Assembly: GCA_964605715.1 (NCBI GenBank) | Contig: CAZSDV010000004.1 | Span: 1 to 60,955 of the forward strand | Length of the DNA: 60,955 nucleotides | Source: JAPUME01 sp964605715 | Lineage (GTDB): Bacteria > Acidobacteriota > Terriglobia > UBA7540 > JAPUME01 | Direction of reading: 5' to 3' | Part shown: piece after piece, positions 60,901-60,955 of the stretch | Layout of the letters: each line of letters opens with the position of its first letter | Numbering within the stretch: the stretch's first letter is position 1 | Notes under the pieces: model-generated | What the model saw: the letters and a program-made list of their open reading frames with translations, nothing else | Told to the model about the DNA's origin: nothing | The model's database searches: none | Program-made: the position numbers and the translations under genes

Positions 60901-60955
60901 CCCTTGCTCCGTCACCACCCTATTCCATACTTCATGATTGGCTCACCTGAGCATC

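Noticed and set aside
1..60955. CRISPR arrays, insertion sequences, prophage or toxin-antitoxin genes
   Set aside because: I looked for regular repeats, transposase motifs and paired small genes and found none that hold up.

Overview
The window reads as one scaffold from a Gram-negative bacterium. It carries BamA, a Skp/OmpH chaperone, a LolC/E-LolD lipoprotein exporter and a lipobox protein, so an outer membrane is certain. Three traits resemble Acidobacteriota as I remember that phylum: lysS followed by Lol exporter, bamA and skp; an ATP synthase run that starts with two b-type subunits and lacks atpB/atpE; and ClpC together with an outer membrane. This placement is inference. Four runs of exactly 10 N (11128, 28966, 31144, 34953) show draft, probably metagenomic, assembly. 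I found no tRNA, rRNA, CRISPR array, insertion sequence or prophage. Most genes are housekeeping.

Left part (1-16962): a biotin operon bioB(partial)-bioF-bioA-bioD with overlapping start and stop codons; a KimA-type potassium transporter followed by a small unknown gene and a phosphoglycolate-phosphatase-like HAD protein; a minus-strand pair of a zinc-ribbon protein and a methyltransferase; an unknown gene, a DUF1802 protein and a small CbiX-type chelatase; a secreted NodB-like deacetylase divergent from an MFS exporter; a GMC oxidoreductase with a ferredoxin-like cysteine cluster; two small minus-strand unknowns (one a 47-residue zinc ribbon); and lysA.

Middle part (16949-38475): the minus-strand group xseB-ispA-tlyA-nadK (without dxs or xseA); DedA and CNNM/CorC membrane proteins; two Dpp/Opp-type permeases without partners; a SAM hydroxide adenosyltransferase, a TPR protein and an aldo/keto reductase; a VKOR-DsbA-rhodanese thiol-oxidation locus split by a gap; recG-rsmD-gmhA, where recG is broken by what looks like a piece of a ketoacyl synthase gene; an M23 peptidase behind a 356-base leader; and a minus-strand operon of a LeuA-like condensing enzyme, a phosphate acyltransferase and an acetate/butyrate kinase.

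Right part (38976-60955): the F-type ATP synthase genes atpF'-atpF-atpH-atpA-atpG-atpD-atpC; a cation diffusion facilitator; a membrane-anchored methyltransferase; serS; an unknown lipoprotein; then lysS, lolC/E, lolD, clpC, bamA, skp and an M48 metalloprotease, which together form an outer-membrane assembly and quality-control block.

The observations most worth a second look are the recG/ketoacyl-synthase chimera, the probable VKOR-DsbA-rhodanese fusion, the condensing enzyme-phosphotransacylase-kinase operon, the structured leader in front of the M23 gene, and a 39-base exact repeat inside clpC. I see no clear evidence for a wholly new multi-gene system.
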